From Lutjanus erythropterus (Eukaryota; Chordata; Actinopteri; Lutjaniformes; Lutjanidae): 64,000 bases of DNA. Made by a program: the position numbers and the translations under genes. The stretch lies in NCBI GenBank assembly GCA_020091685.1, contig CM034594.1, forward strand, positions 42,481,250 to 42,545,249, written 5' to 3'. The stretch's first letter is position 1; each line of letters begins with the position of its first letter. Of this stretch, positions 41,521 to 54,492 are shown in pieces. The notes beneath the pieces were generated by a model, which saw only the letters and a list, made by a program, of their open reading frames with translations, did not search any database and was not told the origin of the DNA.

Positions 41521-43319
41521 ACATTAATTGAATGGAATTCATCATCCCTTGTGGTCCAAACAGCCCCTTCTGTTTCAGTGCAATTACTGTACAAATTATA
41601 TGTTTAATGCTGTGACTTGTTACCTGGAAACACTTGTGGTAGTTTCTGTTTAGTAACCCTGAATCCACCTGAATTCTATTTAATTTCTCAAGATTTCAAA
41701 ATTACACATTTGATACTGTTGATGTCTTGTACATATTTTGCATTTCTAACCTAAAAGGAATGCCTTTTATTGTGCACATCTATTTTTACATCTATTTCCT
41801 GATTTAGGATTATTACACAGAATGGTGGTGATGATGATGGTAGCAGAGGTTGATTATGCCTCTTAATGTGTGGTATAATCCAATATTACCATGAAATAAA
41901 TTTTTCTTCTTATTTACATATCTTACTAAACTGCATTATAATATGTTAATTACTGATTTTCACTTCATAGAATTTTCATCTGATTTTGAAGGTATTACTC
42001 TGATAACAGCCTATAATATTGTGAAAACATCAGCCTATATTCCCTCTTTATTATCAGGTTAATAACCCACTGTCACCATATTACCATTTTTAAACCAAAT
42101 GTTGCAGTGATATAATCATTTTATTGTTAGCATGTTACCATATTCTTACCAAAATAATACTCACTACTATTTTGCCTCACTGCTCTCTTTAAATGTGTTT
42201 CTCCATCATTACCTTTGGTAAGCCCTTACTTAGTAGTTACACACTATTACTTAATTATTACCTCTTTGTTATCAAACTATTACCTCATTGTCACCATGTT
42301 ATTATCAGACTGTAATAAAAAGTGATACCAAGTTAACTTTTCCGAAGAAACATTGTATTGACACTGCTGAAAGGATTATGAAGGATTATGTTGACCTGCA
42401 TATGACAAATTGTATTTAGACAATTTCTCTGTATTTAGTACGACTCTATTTTACTTAACTGACATCATTTAATATATTTTTAGTCCCATTTTACTTTCTG
42501 GGTCTGCAGCTCTAACTTATAACTAGGCTTTATTTAAATATTTCTAGAAATTATCCTCAATATTTCATTTACAATATACAAATTTAATCTGTTGACTGAT
42601 TTTATTATGGTGTTAACATTTTTCCCTCCTGCTCACTGATAATAAAAACAGAAATCAGCTGATTTTTTTCCCACCTGGACTTTTTCTTTAATGTGAATGT
42701 AAGTAATGTAAAGGTAAAATGTTTATGTTGCAGTCCAGCAGATGTCGGCCATCATCACATACATTTTCAACAGGTTTTTGAATGTAAATTGAAATATCTA
42801 ATATTTAATTGTATCATATAAAATCCCTCCCTTCCCTGGAATTAATACCTAACTTTCTGCTGCTAAAAATGTCTGCTGCTAAAGTTCATTTCCCACAACA
42901 AGCTGCATCTGTTAAGTACTGGAACTGCATTAATGAGTCAAACTGAAGAATTAAAATACTCCTACGAATGTCAAATCTGAAAATAAAAATCCAGCAGGTT
43001 CTGTTTTCTCAGCACAGTTGCGTCACCCTATGTTTGTAATACAAGAATGTACTTAAAGTTCAGCAAAAAATTAGGTAATTTGTTTGTATTGAACTGAGTG
43101 TCCAGACACTAGTTGCTGTTGTTGGTGGAAAATAACTTGTGTTAACTTGAGCCAAGTAGTATTTGTCTTATTATTGGATGTAGACATAAAATATTGGTTC
43201 AGTTAAACATGAAGGAAAAACTAATATCCAGTTGACATGTTTACTCGACACGATTGAAAACTAGGTTATAAATTATTGCTGTTTACACTATTTGTCTCCC
43301 GCCCTTAAAGTTAGATTTA

Positions 43320-44354
43320 TTGGGCCTCATTCACCAATATCTTCTTAAGTTTTTCCTTAAACTTGTTCTTCAGAAAAGTCCAAGTCAGATTGATAAAGGT
43401 GTTCTTAACCTGCAGAATTGTTCATTTCTGTGTTCTTGTTATGACAAACGTCATTGTCTTCTTAAGTGCCAGTTGTTCTTAATTAGCATTGGTAAACGCC
43501 ACGCCAGTGCCCATATAAGGGCATGAGACTGCAGGGCCGCATGCACACAGAGAAAGAACGCACACAAAAGTTGGGAGATTTTTAAAGGTGGTGTCTGTCT
43601 CAGAATCAAGAAGGTGAGCAGTTTTTTTTTCAGAATTAGTATAATTTGACATTGCATTTTATCTAAAAGCCGCAGCTGTAACACCTTAAAACACATTGAA
43701 ACAGCAGTGTGTAAAAACTAAAAACGTGTGGTTATCTTAGTGAATAAGAGTTCTCTTCTTCAACATGCCCATGTGTTCAAAAAGTGTTTAGTTGTATTCA
43801 AAATTTAAACATTTGCTTTTAGAGCATAGACCAAACAAAGCATAATTTAAAACCCCAAAAGGGTCATTACAGTGGTTCTATTTTCATCATTTATTTACAG
43901 ATGAACTCCCACTATAGCAAATACCATCTGAAGCGTGCACCCAGGTCCCATCAACTGCCCCACATCTGATCTCAGATCTGTCCCTCACACCCCCAGAAAT
44001 TATTACACATGAAAAAATTAAGATATGCACTGAAAGTTGTATGATTTTTGGTAATGTATTTCTTCCTTAAGATTATAATCAAACTGTAAAGTCAAATTAA
44101 TGCTTTGTAAAATATTGAAAATTACTTTTAAAATATCTAATAAATGATAGATACATTTTTGTAATTTAAACCCTATAATAATATGCAGCTGTGGAACTGA
44201 AGAAAACACAATGGCTAAGTATTTTGCATAAACATGTCAGCACTCAAATGTAAGTGCACTCTTGAGTGTTTGTAAATTATGTTCTTACCTAAGAACAAAT
44301 CCTACATAAGAAAACATTGGTGAATGCCAGAATCTGAAGGTGAACGAGGCCCAA
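43320..44354. mobile_element. ~1.0 kb TIR element with TTGGGCCTC ends
   Basis: The left end TTGGGCCTCATTCACCAAT and the right end (on the other strand) TTGGGCCTCGTTCACCTTC are inverted repeats. A second inverted match is TCTTCTTAAG against TTTTCTTATG. TA stands just outside both ends. No transposase was recognised inside. The end sequence resembles Harbinger-type elements, but the target size is ambiguous. Confidence 0.7.
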
Positions 44355-46488
44355 TATGAACATAATCAATTCCTGCATATTAAGACTTGAAAAACAGAAA
44401 AAAATCACTAAGAAGATTTCAACTATATTAGATAAAATATTGGTAATAAAAAAGCAAAAAATTAGCAAATATTATACAAAATCTAAGCCTGCATAATACA
44501 AAACCACATTAAAATTTCAGCTATATTTCTTCTGCATCCATTTGTCCTTAAGAATATTTTAATTAAATATTAAGTTGTTCAGCATTGTTGTGGTCCAGCT
44601 CAAGTCAAAATCTGTTTCATCGTGGCATGACAGCCTTGCGTCCCATCATGCACTGGGGCGAGCTTCACACATCAGTGCAGCACTTTAGTACTCATCTGCA
44701 CCTCCTAGGCATGATGTAGTCACAAACGTCCTGCGTGGATTTTACTGTGCCCCACCGTCGAGCCCCAGCACCTAACGACGGTCTCGTGTGAACCTTAGCC
44801 CGCGCAGACGTAAAGCTGCTCAGCTCCATGACAGATAGTTAGCAAGTCAAAAGCTCTGGTTTTATTTTAGATTTGTGGAAGAGGCTGTGGATCAAAGCCT
44901 CAGCTGCAAATCACACTGACACACTGTGATCATAGCCGCAGAAAAAAAAAATGCAACAAAGGGTGCAGTCTGGTATGAGAATGCATGTGAGGCACTGTAA
45001 CACACTGTGAAGCAGAAGGGCCTGAAGGACGAGTTTGAATTCAATTATGAGACATGCAGACAGGCATTAAAAGTGCTTTCAAATAGATGGATTGGATGTT
45101 TCAACAGGAAACCAATGAAAAAATCTGTTGAAACTAACACAGCGTGAGTAAAAATGGACGAGCCATTAATCCATGTCATTATGTTGACGGTCATATGTCC
45201 CCCCTGTCTCTCACACCTACAGAACCACTGCAGATTGTCATTCACACTGCTTCATAACCCCCCATCTGTGTCTGTGTCTCATCCTGCTGCTGCTGCTGCT
45301 GCTCGGAGCTCCACGGCTGCCTCACACTCTCCAGGGTGTCATCCAGCTCCAGACTGCCGACCACATTTTCTGAGGGCTACTTGCAACCAGAGATGGTCAG
45401 TATTTCAATTAAATGTGTTTGAGAGATTTTGTATTTTGCTGGGCAGAAAAAATAAAATGTAATTTTGTAGCATAATATGTTAAAAGCTTGAAACACTTAA
45501 TAAACTTAGCCTAAACACAGTCTTTGGCTAAATGTAAGTGAATCACATGACTTGTCCTGTCGGTCCAGCAACATGCTAAACTGTATTTCATTTGTGATCC
45601 CTGTAACCAGCAGCTTGAAGAAATAAAGCTGCTTTAGTTTTTGGTATTTAGGTATATAGTCAAAATTTGATCAGATAAGGCCAGCTTACTGAATGACACA
45701 ATGCAAGAAAAGAGCAATTAGCAAACACTAGAGCTGGCAAATACACTGACTAGCTACACTATAAATGCAAACATTGTCCTTACTTAAATTAAATAGTGCC
45801 TTTACCTTAATTTTACTAGCTCACCCTAAATTTCCAGTACCCCCCCCAATACTTGTTTAATTCTATAATATTTTCTTGTTTTTTCTCAGTAAGCTTGCTC
45901 AGTAATGCACACCTTGACACAGTTGAGTTCTTTTACTTACTTTTCCCAAGTTAAATTTAACTTGTTAGAATTTACAGTGTAGACACCACCAACACGTCCT
46001 CATACAGTATCTAAACAACAGAAAAGGTTGATTGACAATGACTCCCAAAACAACATGGAGACTGGAGACTGGAGATTACCACCAATAGATGTACCAGATG
46101 CTTTTTTTCCCCAGAGTGGCAAAGTCATGACCTGTCTTAAGTTATGGGTAGGTTCATAGGCAGGGCGAGTGTAATTGGGAAGGGTTTGGGTAAAAATATC
46201 AGGATTAGCCAATCAAAGGCAGAGTAAGGCGGGACATGCCTTTACAGTTTGGTCAGGTTTAGGTACCAAAACTATTTGATTAAGTTTAAAAAGGTTGTGG
46301 TTTGGGTTTGGACATTACATTTCATAAGCAACTTGGGAAATGCAACTTAAGTAACTTAAAGTTGTGAATAGCGAGCTGAAAGCACCCAGCATGCACTCCT
46401 GAATTTCCACCTCCAATATATCCTGACTGGCTACTTCAAATCTTTGATGTAGGAAACTAGCAGAGCTCTTCTTTTCAGTGTAGAGTGT

Positions 46489-46988
46489 TTAAAGGGACGG
46501 TTCACCGCCAAATCAAAAATGCATATTTTCCCCCTGGTCTGTAGAACTATTTATCCATCTAGATAGTTCTGGTTTGAGTTGCAGAATTTTGGAGATATCA
46601 GCTGTAGAGATGTCTGCCTTCACTCTAATATAATAGGACTTAATGGCACTTGACTTGTGGTGATCAAAGCACAATGTTACTCAAGATAATCCACAGACCT
46701 TGTTATGAGTAGTTTCATGTAGGACCTACTTTATTTCTAGTAGAAAGAAAGTAGTTCCAGTAGATTTTATAATAGTTCTGCAAGATTCTACTGCAGCAAG
46801 AAAGTACGTTTTTGGTGCTTTGAGCATCACAATATTTAGTTCCATTATGCTGGAGAGCAGGCAGAAATCTCGGCAGCTGATATCTCCAAAACTCTGCAAC
46901 TCTCACCAAAACTATCTAGCTGGATAAACAGCACTACAGGTAAGAGGAAAAATATGTATTTTCATTTTAGGGTGAACTGTCCCTTTAA
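46489..46988. mobile_element. TTAA-flanked MITE, copy 2 (complete)
   Basis: TTAA lies at both ends (46489-46492 and 46985-46988), with inverted repeats AGGGACGGTTCACC and AGGGACAGTTCACCC. ATCTAGATAGTT near the left and AACTATCTAGCTGG near the right extend the palindrome. The element is 500 bp and non-coding, with piggyBac/Kolobok-like targeting. Confidence 0.85.
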
Positions 46989-47782
46989 GATCAGACCTAT
47001 ATTGAGGTACTAAATGCCTAAAATAGTATCAGTTTTTACAGAATGTGTTTTTGGATTTTCAAATTATATGGATATTTGTTTAGTATATACCAGTACTTTG
47101 TATTTTATTTGAAGAGGACATCCGATGAGCAAGTATTTGTAATATGTAACTGGATACTTTTTTTTATGTATTTGTGCCCATTTCTGCTTGTGAAGCTGGA
47201 AATCGGTAACAAACAAACAGACCAGGTATTTCTGCTCCAAACACATCAAATTCCTGAGAAAAAGCTCTATTCCTGCATTCATTTAAAAGTATTTAAATCC
47301 TTCAGGCAGACATATTTCATATTCCAACAATAATTTGTCTTTTATATCATGTTTCAGCCACTGTAGGTCACACTGACCACAAGCTCTCAACACCCTCCTA
47401 CAGCTCCGTTAATAAGAAATGAGGTAAAAAACTACCCAAAGTGCTGTGCGTCAGTGTAAAACCTGTTGCCTTCAGCTGCCTGTTCCTGAGAGCCTGCTGC
47501 TGTTCATTCCTCAGGCCTGTAAACACACAGCGGCCACTCTCGCAGCCATGAAAGTGGAGAGGCGGCGTCCAGAGTAAACTGATGGAGACGGTTCTGAAAG
47601 CTAATAAAGATAAGGTCTGACAGGGAAACAGCCACGGAGCCTTTTCTTCTTCTTTTTTTCTTTTACAGTGTGAAACTGGGCTTTTCACTGGGTCCTGTTT
47701 AACTGAGCAGCACGAGCCAGAACCCTGTTTCTGTTTCTGTCACTCCAGACACTCAGTCTGAAAACTATTCAGGGCATGTATT

Positions 47783-47807
47783 CACACACACACACACACA
47801 CACACAC
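47783..47807. repeat. (CA)n microsatellite
   Basis: Perfect run of 12.5 CA units, followed by CTCACGTACACACAC. Confidence 0.95.
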
Positions 47808-47885
47808 TCACGTACACACACTATGCCATTTTCATATCTGTCAATACTGTTCAAAAGAAGCAAATAAATGAAAACGGAAGTTGTG

Positions 47886-48052
47886 TTAAGTGCTATTATG
47901 TTGTTTTGAGCCCATAACATTGTATTTAAATGTGTAAAATCCTGAAAGGAGTCTGGTGTGTGTCTGCTGTTTGTCCTGTGGGAAATGTTTGCTTGTAAAA
48001 CATTACAATGCACTTCAAGAAGAAGAAGAAGGAGAAGTAAAGCCTGTGACTT
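47886..48052. repeat. local direct duplication, copy 1
   Basis: ATTTAAATGTGTAAAATCCT, AAAGGAGTCTGGTGTGTG, CTGCTGTTTGTCCTGT, GCTTGTAAAACATTACAA and GCACTTCAA all recur in order at 48958-49110. Confidence 0.8.
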
Positions 48053-48957
48053 GTCGAGCAGTGAGTTGTCTACACCGAAAAAAGAGAATTGTTGGACCAA
48101 TTTAAGAAAAATGCTTCATTTGGTAACACACAAATGAACTGAGTTAGATGAACGCAGTTGCTTGAAGTCACATGTACTTAATAATCTTATTGCATCAAAT
48201 CAACAGTTTGCATTCATACAACTTAAGTTTAAGTCGAATCAACTTAAAAGTTTCCAGGTTTCCAACTCTATTATTTGTGTTATCCAAAAGTAATACAAAA
48301 GTAACACTACTGCTCTGTAACAACTTAATAGTTGGGTGTCAGGAGTATTTTTCATCGCCGACTTAGTGTGGGACTTAGCCTTAGCCCAAATTAACAATAA
48401 AGATAGATTATCGTTTTATTCAGTGAGTTTATGAAAACTTAACTCAATTTCGCCAATTTATTCAGAAAACATAATTTAGTTTTGTCTTACACTTAACCTT
48501 CTTTCCAGGTCACCACGAGAAAATAGTGGCTCAAAAGACTGACATCTTGATGTGAGACGTGCAACACTAAGAGAAATAAAAACAGCAGGTTAAGGGATTA
48601 GGATGTATTTTCAAGTTGTTATAATCCACAAAAATAAAACAAAAAGCTAAATGGGAATCCATACATTACATTACTTCAGCTGCTACTGAAATTCACTTTT
48701 TCCAGTGCACTTTTCTGAATAAATTTCATTTTAAGTGACAGACTTGGAGAAAGTCGAAATTTAATTTCAGCTATATGTTAATGAAACACACACATATATA
48801 TGTCTGGCATTTGAAGCAAGGTGCAGAAGATGTCAAAGCATTAAATCTGAAAATATTGTTCCATATCCACAAAAAGAGACTCTTTGCTTTTACATCTGCA
48901 TAATATGACACGCTCACTGCTGCTATGAAAGTATCTCTTAACAAAAGTTCTGCTCTG

Positions 48958-49110
48958 AAATGCTACTATGTTAGTTTGAGTCCAGAACATTGCATTTAAA
49001 TGTGTAAAATCCTTAAAGGAGTCTGGTGTGTGCCTGCTGTTTGTCCTGTTTGCTTTAAATGAATCTGCTTGTAAAACATTACAACGCACTTCAAAAACAG
49101 GAAGAAGTAA
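48958..49110. repeat. local direct duplication, copy 2
   Basis: Second copy of 47886-48052 in the same orientation, about 1.07 kb away, with a handful of substitutions and small indels. The sequence just to its left (GAAGCAAGGTGCAGAAGATG, CTGAAAATATTG) has a relative at 57247-57285. Confidence 0.8.
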
Positions 49111-49195
49111 TCCCTGTGCAGCAGCGATAAACGGTGTTAGTCATTTTCCGAGGCAGATGGAGAAAAATCTGGAAAAAGGCTGGAAAACTCTTGAG

Positions 49196-49777
49196 CAGGG
49201 CTTCACAAACTTTTTCATGTCGAGGGCCCCCACAATTAATACACATTAGACCACGGACCCCCTGCTGAGGAACATTTTGTCATAAGGAATCCCCTCAACT
49301 CACTTGAGATTGTGTGTGTGTGTGTGTGTGTGTGTTTTTAACTTTTTTATTTTTAGGTTTGAAAATAATAAATGAAATAATATATTTTATCTTAAGGAAT
49401 TCCCTTATCTAACCTGAGTTTTATTTTATTTCTAGGTATGAAAAAATAAGTAAAATTATATTTCTTGTCTTAAGGATTTCCCTCACCTCAGCATATATAT
49501 TTTATAATTTTAAGTTTGAACATAATAAATGATTAATAATTTAAAATATAATCAATATTTTTTGTCTTAAATTAAATATATATATATATATTTATATATT
49601 GTAAACCATAGTGATATAAATGATGTGAAAACTTACAGCGAATCAAAACCTTGTTGTTCCAGCTCCTAAAAAATGTGAGAAAATTTCAAATATTCTGTCC
49701 CTCTTTTTGCTGGGGACCTCCTACAACTCACTTAAGGACCCCTGTTGGTCCCCTGACCAACAGTTTGAAAACCTCTG
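49196..49777. mobile_element. 'CAGNGGTTTCAAACT' element, copy 1
   Basis: It starts CAGGGCTTCACAAACTTTTTC and ends CAGTTTGAAAACCTCTG, an inverted pair. It contains GGGCCCCCACAATTAATACA and GGACCCCTGTTGGTCCCC, plus a (TG)n run at 49311-49335. Two further copies are at 52903 and 53675. Confidence 0.7.
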
Positions 49778-49840
49778 ATAGACTGTTCTCGTGTTGAGAG
49801 AGGGCCTGTGTACTGCAGTCAACAGCTAAGAAAAATATAT

Positions 49841-49842
<2 letters not shown>

Positions 49843-49906
<64 letters not shown>
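49843..49906. repeat. (GT)32 microsatellite
   Basis: Perfect GT run of 64 bases. It gives spurious poly-His/Thr frames on the minus strand. Confidence 0.99.
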
Positions 49907-49909
<3 letters not shown>

Positions 49910-50884
49910 ATGAGATATGAGGCCAGAGACGGTTGTAATAAATTTCAATCTGCCGCCATTTTGTGTCTGCAGCTCTGATCCAAACATGCCTGAGCATGAA
50001 CAAGGCAGCTTCTCTCCAATCAATAATCAATATTAGCTGATGGATACGTAAATACAGCGCGTAGAAACACACCGTCCAACATCTCTGATCAACTGATTAT
50101 CTTACTTAATTCCACGTCACTGCAAATCCGCCACAACCTACTGAAAGAGAAAATCACCAAAATAATGATCGAATATATGAAACAATAGCTTCTTCTGACA
50201 TTATAGATTCTTCCACAATAAAAAGCGACGGACAGCTCGCACACTGACTTCACTCCTGCTCCACAAAAATAAATCATAATATCCTATTTCTCCTCCAAGG
50301 CTGCTTTAGAATAATTAAAAAAAAAAAAAGCAAGCACATTAATTTACAAAATTTATGTAAGATCATATTTATACATAGATTTTTTGTTTGTTTGTTTTTA
50401 TATGTTTTCTATCTGGACTGTGTACTAATTTATCTTGTTCTGTAAAGCACTCTGTACCTGTGTTGTAAAAAGTGCCTCACAGGTTATGTTTATTATTATA
50501 TTTAAAATATTCACGCCATTATTTCATGACGTTTAAATTGGCATCAGCTATTGTCTGCCAGGTACAGGCCAATATTTGAGGAATATAATTAAAAAATATA
50601 TGTTTTATTTCTGATTATCACGATTAATAATACAATTACTAATAACTGTGACTAATAATACTAATAACACTTATTAGCTAGTAATAATACTAATAAGACT
50701 ACTACTTCTATTACCACAACAAACGATAATAATAATATAATAATGATTAAGTAGTGAAAATAAGAAGAAAAAAATGTTGTAATATATTTATTTTACATTA
50801 GTTATAAATATTTAAAAAATCATCTGTAAATTAGAAATAATAAACAATAATAAATAAATTGATAATAATTAATAATGCATATGG

Positions 50885-51065
50885 ATGATTGTGTGTGTGT
50901 ATATATATACATATGTATGTATGTATGTATATATACACACACAAACAGAGCCCAAGTATTAGCTTTTAATAATACAATAATAACAGTATAAAGCGTTGTT
51001 ATGAATTATTATATTGTTGTAAATATAATACAATATATAATATATGTAAAAATATATACATAGAT
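50885..51065. repeat. AT/TATG low-complexity tract
   Basis: TGTGTGTGTATATATATACA, TATGTATGTATGTATATATA and further TA-rich sequence. Long AT-rich low-complexity sequence continues on both sides (50580-51110). Confidence 0.8.
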
Positions 51066-51149
51066 ACATCGATTTATATTCAAAGATAAAATAAAAGATA
51101 TATTAAAAGTAGAAACCCAGCCTCAGTGTTATCTATTGTAATTTCAGTG

Positions 51150-51781
51150 TATTTGACGCTCCTGCTCCTTGTCTCTCCCTCCATAACTGTCAGATTCAGA
51201 TCTTGTATCTGATCGTGGTGCTGTGGGAGTTGAGCAGTCTAATTATCACAGCTGATGTCCCTCACACACTCACTCACACACACACACTCACTCGCAGGAT
51301 GACACTGTGTTTTAAAGCCCTCTGTCCTCTCACACGGTCTCCTTAATACAGACAGCGCTGTTTACAAGCAGGCAGATAATCAGCAGATAATCAAAGGACG
51401 CTGCAGCGAATCAGCTGCTCCGTGTCTCTACTGTACCTCATGCGTTCAGTATCATCTGCTTAAATCCATCCCTGTGCGCGCGGCTCTGTCTCCAGCCTGG
51501 ACACAGCGGGGTGTTTCCCGCCACACAGCGGCTGCACGTGCCTCTAAAAAGCGCCTGTTCTCCGGTGGGACTGGTGAGAGGCTGTGGCGGCTGTCCTCTC
51601 CTGTTCGCTCCGCTCCGGAGTGCCGGTCCGTCGCTCGGTTCGGCTGGCTGCCCTAGTGCCCTTCAGCTTCTCCAGAGCTGCGTTCTGCGCCTGTGCAGTG
51701 CGCACTCTGAGCTCTGAGGGGGAACTCGGTGGGGTGTTTTCTTGGAATCATACACACATACACACACACTGGCTACACGTT

Positions 51782-51833
<52 letters not shown>

Positions 51834-52040
51834 AGTTGCTCAGCCCCCTTGATGTGTGAAACCAGCAGGGAGAGAGAGATTTAGTCCCCCAGCCTCCTTC
51901 ACCGGCCGGCCCTGATGCTGCAGCGGGGACCCGTGCCTCCCAGGCGAACTGAGCCTCCTCTGTGCCGCGGTAACATCCAGCCAGTGGACAGCAACACCAC
52001 CACTACCATATAGGCTACATTTACATCCCTCTAACACTCA
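51150..52040 (-). promoter_or_regulatory. candidate tbx4 promoter / non-coding first exon region
   Basis: This is the most GC- and CpG-rich unique block upstream of the tbx4 start codon (e.g. GTGCGCGCGGCTCTG, CGTCGCTCGGTTCGG, CCGGCCGGCCCTG). It is about 11 kb 5' of the splice acceptor that precedes the ATG. Open frames on both strands look compositional. A (CA)n run at 51783-51831 interrupts it. No TATA box or confirmed donor was identified, so the assignment rests on position and composition. Confidence 0.4.
51783..51831. repeat. (CA)24 microsatellite
   Basis: Perfect CA run within the GC-rich candidate promoter block. Confidence 0.98.
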
Positions 52041-52902
52041 GGCAACATGCCTTTTTGCAGTCCATTTACTGCAGAACCATCGTCCATGGAGACCAACTTT
52101 ATGTGATCATTTTATTATAATATCATATAATAAAGTGATCACTATTAATCCCCTGTGAGGTGAACCGTCTCCACATCAGATCAGCAGACTGGACTGCACC
52201 TTTTATTCTATTCACCTGACCTGATCCCGATACTCTGCTCACTGTTTCAAACATACATGTGGCTCCAATCCAAAACCATCAACAGCAATTATTATATCTG
52301 AATAAATATTTTACCTCGACAAAACCACCTACTGACTCTAGAAGATTGCTCCAGTTGCTTCGGGAAATGATGATCGCCCTTTAGCGAATAAATAACACCC
52401 AAAACTGTTATCAACCAAACGTGATATCACATCTGACCGTCAATACACTGGTGCACGGGCCCACATTTGCAAAAAAAAACCCAAACAAACAAACAAACAA
52501 AAAAAAAAAAACAGCCAAAAAAAACAGTTAATATTTAATACAAAATAAAAATCTGCATTTAATATCTCAAAATAACCAATAGCCTAACCCGCCTAAATAA
52601 ATAGTCCTCTTTCTATGAACAGTATCGCAATAAACTGAATTGTGAAATAATCTGTCAGTTTACAAAATAAAATGCACTAATCTACTTGTATCGCTACTTT
52701 TAAAAAATGACGATGACCTTGAAAAAAAATGATGAAATGAATGATATGGGCCTGCTGTGTAGGGTGTCCAGAGTAAAATACTAACATTTATTCTTAACAA
52801 AATAGTTTTATAATGACACAAAAACGGCTCCAGAATCAGGGCCTTGTTTTGTTACAATAAAATTTTAATTAAACTTTTTTTTCTCCTGAGAGTGGCCTAC
52901 AA

Positions 52903-53249
52903 CAGTCATTCATAAACTTTTTTCCCGTCAGTGACCCCCACAATAGATGCGCATTAGACCACAGACCCACAACTTGAGAGAATGAAGGAAGGAATCCTCC
53001 TATTTTTTTTAGGTATTAAGATAATAAAAAATGTCTTAAGTAAACAAAAACTATTATAAGTGACCACACTGTGATCACAATCAATATATATTCAAACTAT
53101 GATCACGATAAATTACAACCAATTATAACGCCCCACCCTAAAAAAAGGGATATAATTTTAAAATATTAGATTCCTCCTTTCGCCGGAGACCCTCTACAAC
53201 CCACTCAAGGATACCTGTTGGTCCCCGGACCTCAGTTTGGAAACCGCTG
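52903..53249. mobile_element. 'CAGNGGTTTCAAACT' element, copy 2
   Basis: It runs from CAGTCATTCATAAACTTTTT to CAGTTTGGAAACCGCTG, with GACCCCCACAATAGATGCGC and ATTAGACCACAGACCC near the left end, as in copy 1. Direct orientation. Confidence 0.7.
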
Positions 53250-53674
53250 ACCTATAGTGTTTATTTTGGAACTTCCTGTATTGTTACTAACATGTTAGTA
53301 ATAATGAGAAAACTGTTCCAAACCTGTTAAATTAACAATCCTTCATTATTTGTTACGATTTTATTGCGATAAGTTGTTGGTCTTTCCAAGAATCGCAACA
53401 GAGTTTTAGCGTTTCTTTTTTTTTTTTTGTCTAACTGAAGATAGGCCTATATATATATATATATATAGGACCATATTACTCAAATAAAAGGCCTCGTTTT
53501 ATTTACATAAATTAAAATCTTGGTAAATTTGAGGTTTGTCTTAAAATGTAAATAAATAAATACGGGATGCATCATCTCATGCGTTCACATGAGCCTTCGC
53601 TGAACTTTCCAGCCTCAGAGCGGCCTGGAAGCACATGAAAATAATATTCAAGAAAATCCTCAAAAAGCCTAGCC

Positions 53675-54236
53675 CAGGGGTTTTCAAACTAAGGCCCAGG
53701 GACCAACACGGGTCCTTGACCCGGCAGAAGGAGGAAAATTTTAACTTTTGTCACATTTTTTAGAAGTTGGAACAACAAGGAGAGAAACTGAATCGGCCGT
53801 TTTTATTTATTATAATTTATTATGATGTAGTTTGATCTTTGATTGACAATAAATACTCTATCTTCAAGTCTAGAAATAATAATACTCAGAGGGAGTTCCT
53901 TAAAGATAGACCCAGCAGAATTTTCCCGAGCTGTTCGTAAACGCATCAGGACGTCTAAATACCAGCGTTTTGTTTGGTTTAACATCCCGGACAGCAAAAC
54001 AATGAGAGAAAACACAAAAATACTGGCAGATAGGAGGATATCTGCACATACAGACACCACCACACTCTGCTAGTGGGCCGTAAGCGATGGTAAGTCCATT
54101 AATTTATATATGTTTTTAAGGAAAATGTTGCAGATTATACCTTTAAGACAAAATGCTCTCAAAATTGGGGGCCCGTGATCTAATGTACATGTAATGTGTG
54201 GGTCCCTGACATGAAGAAGTTTGTGTTAGCCGTGCT
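53675..54236. mobile_element. 'CAGNGGTTTCAAACT' element, copy 3 (inverted)
   Basis: It begins CAGGGGTTTTCAAACTAAGG and ends GGGGGCCCGTGATCTAATGT ... CATGAAGAAGTTTGTG, i.e. copies 1 and 2 read backwards. The centre (53800-54100) has an 86-codon minus and a 76-codon plus frame with no recognised domain, and may be a secondary insertion. Confidence 0.6.
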
Positions 54237-54456
54237 GTGTGTGTGCGTGTGTGTGTGGTAAGCCATCATTATGCAGCAGTGTGTCGGTGGTGGATGACTG
54301 ACTGAGTGACGCGCTGTTTGCAGGTGAAATATGCGCTTGTGGTTTTGCAGTAAATGACGCATGGGTCTGCAGCGCGTCTATAAATCAGATGCCAGTGTGA
54401 CTTATATATCTGATGGTGACATGAGCGAATGAACGGCCACCGTTTGTCATCGGGCC

Positions 54457-54492
<36 letters not shown>
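54457..54492. repeat. (GT)n microsatellite, interrupted
   Basis: GT run of 36 bases broken by a single TATAT. Confidence 0.9.

Larger units (their letters stand above)
40502..51150. other. upstream of the start codon: probable 5' UTR intron of tbx4
   Basis: The acceptor at 40503-40502 implies an intron running upstream. The region is mostly AT-rich with repeats (listed separately). 40620-43300 is notable only for AT-rich sequence with many TAATA words. 47400-47700 and 44600-45060 are unique and GC-richer. No donor or non-coding exon could be fixed from sequence alone. Confidence 0.4.

Noticed and set aside
45154-45462. Frame with Ala run, (CTG)n
   Set aside because: A five-to-six unit CTG repeat gives poly-Ala. 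No splice or homology support.
49728-50072. Minus-strand frame with long Thr-His run
   Set aside because: Translation of the (GT)32 microsatellite, not a protein.
51584-51859. 91-codon plus frame in the GC-rich block
   Set aside because: High GC removes stops and it ends in the translated (CA)n run. No recognised domain.
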